A DNA stretch of 64,000 nucleotides. Source: Adiantum capillus-veneris. Lineage: Eukaryota; Streptophyta; Polypodiopsida; Polypodiales; Pteridaceae. This document shows positions 59,357 to 64,000 of this stretch, in pieces. How positions within the stretch are numbered: position 1 is the first letter of the stretch; each line of letters opens with the position of its first letter. The notes beneath the pieces were generated by a model. The model saw nothing but the letters and a program-made list of their open reading frames with translations, had not been told where the DNA came from and did not search any database. The DNA is taken from contig CM043958.1 in the NCBI GenBank assembly GCA_014529385.2, forward strand, positions 79,541,025 to 79,605,024, written 5' to 3'. Made by a program: the position numbers and the translations under genes.

Positions 59357-60058
59357 TCACAAAAGATCTAGCATCGGTCGTTGGCGAATCTCATCAATTT
59401 CCTCCATGGTTAGTAGTCTGACCGGGCGTCGTGCATGCCTGGCCAGCGTGCTCTGAATCTTTTGACGTAGCCTCCGTCGGTCGATGCTGTGTAGTCCTTC
59501 GCAGTCGTGGGCGCCTGGATTTCCCCAATTCAATCGCTCGGTCAATCAGTGTGCCTCTGTGTGAGACGAGGGGGAGTCTTGCTGTGGGAGTGGCTCTTGC
59601 GGCTGTCCCGTGTCTGCTCTGAAGAAGTCTGTAATCCGTCTTTGAGACTGGTTAGCCTCGCCATTCATCAGGCTCTCTCTGTGTCTGCGCAACTCGAGCA
59701 AGAACAAACCCAGGCATCTTTGATCTTCGTATTCCATTACTCTTGAGAGTGGTCCAAAACCCTCTCTGAACAAGCAATGGAAGCGGCCTCGTATCTTGTA
59801 GTAGACGGGGCAGCGGCATGTATAATGCAACTCGGTCTCAGGTTCCATGTCACACAAGGGGCATGTCCTGGCCTTTGCTCGTACTCCGTTGTATCTCCCA
59901 ATTTCAATCCGCAGCCGGTGAGACGACGTGCATAACTGGCCAATAGCACATCGTATCCCATGAGACAGGTGGGTATCCATGTATCTGGATCTCGTCACAA
60001 AACCATCTTCCGTAAGCTGGAGAAGGTGGTCTCTGTAGAAAGCCATCTTCGTGCCCAA
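59357..60058 (-). pseudogene. LINE ORF2 C-terminal fragment (copy L1)
   Basis: Two minus-strand frames (60058-59546 and 59545-59357) are in different phases and together match the L5 C-terminus almost throughout. They include the Cys/His cluster CPLCDMEPETELHYTCRC, typical of the C-terminal zinc-binding region of plant L1-like LINEs, and the ending EEIDEIRQRPMLDLL. A frameshift lies near 59546. There is no RT domain, so it is a 5'-truncated copy. Confidence 0.82.
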
Positions 60059-60117
60059 TTCTTGTGCTGGTTGTATCCATGTCCTCCTGGTGTCTAGTTG
60101 GGTCAGGTCTTGGCGGG

Positions 60118-61003
60118 TGGCAATTGGTCAGCTCAGAGTGTTTTCACACAAACTAGAGATCGAGGTGGGGCGAGCTCATGGCATTCCCATGGAGGAGAGA
60201 ATGTGTAGAGTACGCATAGAGGAAGTGGAGAGCGAGGAGCATTCTGTTTGCAAATGTAGAGCTTATGCGGATATTAGAGGTCGATACGAGCCCCTATTTA
60301 GAGAGCAGCCTACCTTTCGAGATATCATGCACTCTTGAGATTAGAGACAGCTGGGGCTCTACTTGCTAGAGATACAGAGGCACAGGGACACACTTCTACA
60401 GTCACCTACAGAGACCCCGGGGGGGTGGGGGGGGGGGGAGACAATCACAAACTCACAGATTCCTTTCAGAGAGCTACACCCCTTCCACTCCCAGACCCAG
60501 TGAGGGGAGCGACCCTTCATCAGGCTAAGGTGAGCCGGGTCCGGTGACGCCTGCAGGCTACTAGAGGTCAAGCCCCATGACTCTATTGCAGACAGATCGA
60601 GGAGATCCGGACTCAGGCACATCGAGCTGCCAAGGAGAGACGAGCCCAGATGATGGCTCACCCAAAGGCGTTCAACAGGGCCGCCCTTGCTCCCTACCCT
60701 CCCATGTACTACATTTTACACCCCATCATTAGCATAGGATGGAGCTAGCTAGATTGATGCATTTGCATGGTTGTACTACCCTCAGCATTTAGACATGCAC
60801 ATATCCCTAGTACTAGTGCTCTACCCATCCCCATAGATTTCATCACCCACCAAACATCCTTTTCTCTTTTATTTTGTACCAGCCTGAACTATTTTGTCTT
60901 TTCCGATAGACAGAAGACATACACACATGTATACTTGATTTGTCTCATAGGCCGAGTTCGGCCTCACACAGATGTTAAAAAACTTTCTTCTTCTTCTTCT
61001 TCT

Positions 61004-61069
<66 letters not shown>
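60118..61069 (+). mobile_element. LINE copy L2, related but distinct subfamily
   Basis: The plus strand encodes a diverged version of the same C-terminal region (VAIGQLRVFSHKLEIEVGRA ... CKCRAYADIRGRYEPLFRE, 60118-60338, then stops). A 3' UTR has a GC-rich hairpin (60949-60964), a (TTC)n run (60986-61008) and a (TC)n tail (to 61069). Protein divergence from L1/L5 is large, yet the 3'-end plan is the same. A G-rich run lies at 60418-60439. Confidence 0.78.
60949..60964 (+). other. LINE 3' UTR hairpin, L2 type
   Basis: AGGCCGA, GT, TCGGCCT: a perfect 7-bp inverted repeat preceded by GTCTCAT. It corresponds in position to the AGGTCA/TGGCCT hairpin of the other copies. Confidence 0.8.
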
Positions 61070-61074
<5 letters not shown>

Positions 61075-61385
61075 ATATTACAAGGCGACCGAGCTCGGGA
61101 GATCGAGATGACCACGACCGAGACACAGGAGCACACTCCATCGACGGAGACTCTAGCAGAGGATCAGAGGCATTCTAGCACGACACCCAGATTGTCATTG
61201 AGGGCCTATTCTACATTTTCACATTTCACATTTCACATTCCACACTTCGTTTTCAGTTTTCATTTTTTACATTCAGTACTTTTTGTACTTGTACTTCAGA
61301 CATTGTATTAGATTCACCACTTTGTATCTGATGGTCTCATAGGTCATTTTGGCCTTTTGAAGACGTTAATATATCATTTCATTTC

Positions 61386-61416
<31 letters not shown>
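61070..61416 (+). mobile_element. LINE copy L3, 3'-end fragment
   Basis: The copy begins where the L2 (TC)n tail ends. It carries a 3' UTR with TTTGTATCTG, GGTCTCAT, a hairpin (61341-61355), GAAGACGTTAATAT, ATTTC repeats and a (TC)n tail (61389-61416). The upstream ~200 bp holds CACATTT-type repeats and no ORF. Confidence 0.72.
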
Positions 61417-61420
<4 letters not shown>

Positions 61421-61665
61421 TGTCTACACATTGTACTGCTTAGTTCACACATTTCACGCTTTCACCTTTCACACCTATCAGCTTAGTTTAGGATTCCGCA
61501 GTATTTACATTTGGTTATCCTAGTTTAATTTATTTTGTTAATCTGACTTTGTATCAGATACACCGCATTGTAACTTTCTGGTCTCATAGGTCACTTTGGC
61601 CTTTTGAAGACGTTAATATAACACTTCATTTGATTTGATTTGATTTCATTTCTCTCTCTCTCTCT
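61417..61665 (+). mobile_element. LINE copy L4, 3'-end fragment
   Basis: It starts at the L3 tail and ends with TTTGTATCAGAT, GGTCTCAT, a hairpin (61588-61602), GAAGACGTTAATATAACA, ATTTG/ATTTC repeats and a short (TC)n (61650-61665). No coding part. Confidence 0.75.
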
Positions 61666-61673
61666 AACGTCAA

Positions 61674-63187
61674 TTGGATGCTCTGCATACGTTTGCCCAC
61701 GAAAGTGGTTTGTCTGTCAACCTGGGTAAAACCAAGGTTATGGTGTTTAATACCAACCCACAGTGGATCAGGAGGTCAGCACCTACACTCACATACGGCC
61801 AGGAGACTGTGGAGTACACAGGTGCTTACACTTACCTTGGAGTGGTTTTTAGCGGACCTACATTCTCACTCAGAAGAGCAGCAGAAACCAGACTTACTAG
61901 AGCCCATGCAACATTGGGTAGATTGGAGAGGATGTGTTCGCAGGTTCAGTTTCAGGAGCCCCGGACGAAGCTCTGGCTCTTTGACACCTTGGTGGCTTCA
62001 GCATTACTCTATGGAACCGAGATATGGGGACCTTCACTGGATCACCACGGGAGGACGGGTTGCTGAGACGGATGGGGGAACATGGAGAAACCTCTTGTCT
62101 CTATGATCTCGCGCTCATTAGAGCCAAGGCATCAGTACCACGGGCCATTATCCGAGCAGAGCTAGCGGCCCCCCCACTTGTGGTGGAGGCGCTCACCAGA
62201 TCAGTCTCCTTCATAAACTGCACATGGGAACTTCCTAGAGATAGATATGCTCGCATAGCACTTGAATCCTCTCGACAGTTAGCCATGCAAGGAGATACAA
62301 CATGCTGGTATGGGGAGATGACATCATGGTTTCAGGCACATGGGTTCAGCATAGACCGGCTGCCACCATTCCATTACTCATTGGATGCACCATCTCTCAC
62401 TCTTACACAGTTAGAGATCACCAAGCTCATACGCCAAGACTTGACCCAGCTAGACACCAGAAGGACATGGATACAACCAGCACAGGAATTGGGCTCGAAG
62501 ATGGCTTTTTACAAAGAACACCTTCTCCAGCTTACGGAAGATGGTTTTGTGGCGAGACCCAGATACATGGACACCCACTTGTCTCATGGGATACGATGTA
62601 CTATTGGCGAGTTACGCACATCCTCTCACCAGTTGCGGATTGAGACTGGGAGATACAGCGGAGTACCAGCAGAGGACAGGACATGCCCCTTGTGTAACAT
62701 GGAACCTGAGATAGAGCTACACTATACATGCCGTTGCCCCGTCGACTACGAGATACGAGGCCGCTTCCATTGCTTGTTCAGAGAGGGTTTTGGACCACTC
62801 TCAGGAGTCATGGGATACGAAGATCAAAGATGCTTGGGTTTGTTCTTGCTCGAGTTGCGTAGACATAGAGATAGCCTGATGAATGGCGAGGCTAGCCAGT
62901 CTCAAAGACGGTTCATAGACTTCTTCAGAGCAGACACGGGACAGCCGCAAGAGCCACTCCCACAGCAGAGCTCCCCCTCGTCTCACACGAGAGGCGCACT
63001 GATTGACCGAGCGATTGAACTGGGGAAATCCAGGCGCCCGCGACTGCGAAGAACTACACAGCATCGACGGAGGCTACGACAAAAAATTCGGAGCACGCTA
63101 GCCAGGCATGCACGACGCCCGGTCAGACTACTAACCATGGAGGAAATTGATGAGATTCGCCAACGACCGATGCTAGATCTCTTGTGA
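61674..63187 (+). pseudogene. LINE ORF2: RT thumb and C-terminal zinc-binding region (copy L5)
   Basis: The first frame (61674-62066) reads like the end of a non-LTR RT and thumb: SGLSVNLGKTKVMVF, YTGAYTYLGVVFS, DTLVASALLYGTEIWG. It ends at TGA 62064-62066. After a frame change the second frame is open from about 62110 to TGA 63185-63187 (about 360 codons). It shows AKASVPRAIIRAELAAPP, a helical region and CPLCNMEPEIELHYTCRCP, a Cys/His zinc-binding motif as in L1-type plant LINEs, then a basic Arg-rich C-terminus. The catalytic RT core and endonuclease are missing (5' truncation). The C-terminal frame is well preserved, suggesting a fairly recent copy. Confidence 0.85.
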
Positions 63188-63353
63188 TTCAACTATCCCA
63201 ACAAGCCGCCCATTTTTTGCTTAGTCTTTTGCTTGGTTCACATCGATCAACTTAGGACCCCATAGTATATATCTTTGTTTTGTACTGCTGTTAGGTTATT
63301 TTGTTACTTTGACTTTGTATCAGATCCACCACTTTGTAACTTTCGGGTCTCAT

Positions 63354-63368
63354 AGGTCATTATGGCCT
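63354..63368 (+). other. LINE 3' UTR hairpin, L5 type
   Basis: AGGTCA, TTA, TGGCCT: six pairs, one of them U-G in RNA. The same stem with loops TTT, CTT or CTA occurs in L3, L4 and L1. Confidence 0.75.
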
Positions 63369-63408
63369 TTTGAAGACGTTAATATAACATTTCATTTCAT
63401 TTCATTTC

Positions 63409-63411
<3 letters not shown>

Positions 63412-63499
<88 letters not shown>
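63412..63499. repeat. (TC)n tail of LINE copy L5
   Basis: 88 bp of TC repeat directly after four ATTTC units. Confidence 0.95.
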
Positions 63500-63502
<3 letters not shown>

Positions 63503-64000
63503 TTTGTAGTCAGCGATCTCTCTCTGCATTTTGCAGATTTCAGCCGTACCCTCTTTGTCTGGTGGCGATTTCTCTCCTCTTCTATAGCCTTGTGTGCATG
63601 TGCTTTCTTGTAGGTAGAGGCTGCCCAAGACACCATGCGGTGGGCTGCTCTTGATCGGAGGCTTGTTCGCCAGAGTTCTATCGCGACGGCTTGGAGATCC
63701 AGTGGCTGCATGTGTTTGAGAGGGGGCTCCTCATAGTTCCAGACTTGATCGCCATCCGATTCACTTTTTCTGCTGCACCTTTGACAGAGGAGGTTTGTGC
63801 CTTCTGGTGGTGACAGTAAACGGTGGTTGCTTGATTAAGCTTGCCTTCCTTATGGTACCTCTACTTTATCTGTAATTGGAATTAGAGTATGTCTGCAGAG
63901 ATTTCATCATTCGGAGAGACTTGCCATTCTATCTATGAATGAGAAACGCAAGCCTAAGGTTGAGTTTCTATAAAAATAATTCTGGCCTTCAAATGAAATG
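63500..64000. other. Non-coding stretch at the window end
   Basis: No kinase exon, transposon end or RNA gene was recognised. No DFG/GTPYWMAPE-type coding was seen. Confidence 0.45.

Larger units (their letters stand above)
61666..63499 (+). mobile_element. LINE copy L5, longest copy, 5'-truncated in RT
   Basis: It starts directly after the L4 (TC)n and holds the RT C-terminal part and the downstream ORF2 region (61674-63187). A 3' UTR follows with a hairpin (63354-63368), four ATTTC repeats and a (TC)n tail (63412-63499). No poly(A) tail and no target duplication were seen. Confidence 0.88.

Overview
This window looks like nuclear DNA of a land plant with a large, transposon-filled genome. 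The evidence is the Ty1/copia and Ty3/gypsy elements with plant-type initiator-Met primer sites, a hAT transposon with a BED finger, long (GA/TC)n tracts, and one host gene whose five coding exons match the start of the plant MAP3K-epsilon kinase. A fern, other seed-free vascular plant or gymnosperm would fit the intron and TE load, but the sequence alone does not settle the lineage.

Layout. 1-5388: no intact gene; microsatellites and a decayed coiled-coil reading frame. 5394-10507: intact Ty1/copia element A (minus strand), with indistinguishable 227-bp LTRs, a CCTAG duplication and one uninterrupted 1428-residue gag-pol. 10717-15898: copia element B (plus), a second family with 277-bp LTRs and two in-frame stops. 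19244-24257: copia element C (plus), same family as A but broken. 25973-34797: old, heavily decayed Ty3/gypsy element D (minus) with ~1.55-1.59 kb LTRs. 34798-38125: non-coding, leading into the host gene. 38126-39154: the first five coding exons of a MAP3K-epsilon homologue, which stop after the HRD/DIKGAN part of the kinase domain. The next exon (DFG motif onward) is not in the window, so either intron 6 exceeds 24.8 kb or the gene copy is truncated.

Downstream of the last visible exon is a nest of elements. Gypsy F (plus, decayed, from about 40.0 to 58.86 kb) carries an LTR-related insertion in its gag and is split at the reverse-transcriptase catalytic DD by a hAT transposon (45193-56776, 17-bp terminal inverted repeats, 8-bp duplication CATTATAG). 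The hAT is itself split, about 60 bp from its right end, by gypsy G (48281-56713, minus strand). G has 1477-bp LTRs that differ at only about eight sites, a CCCGG duplication and an intact 1736-residue gag-pol.

59.03-63.50 kb is a cluster of five non-LTR (LINE) copies. Each ends in a conserved 3' hairpin followed by ATTTC or TTC repeats and a (TC)n tract. Four of them stand head-to-tail, each starting in the (TC)n tail of the one before. This array and its covarying hairpin are the most unusual structure in the window.

Only A and G look coding-competent as transposons. The kinase gene is the only convincing host gene. No tRNA, rRNA or CRISPR structure was seen.
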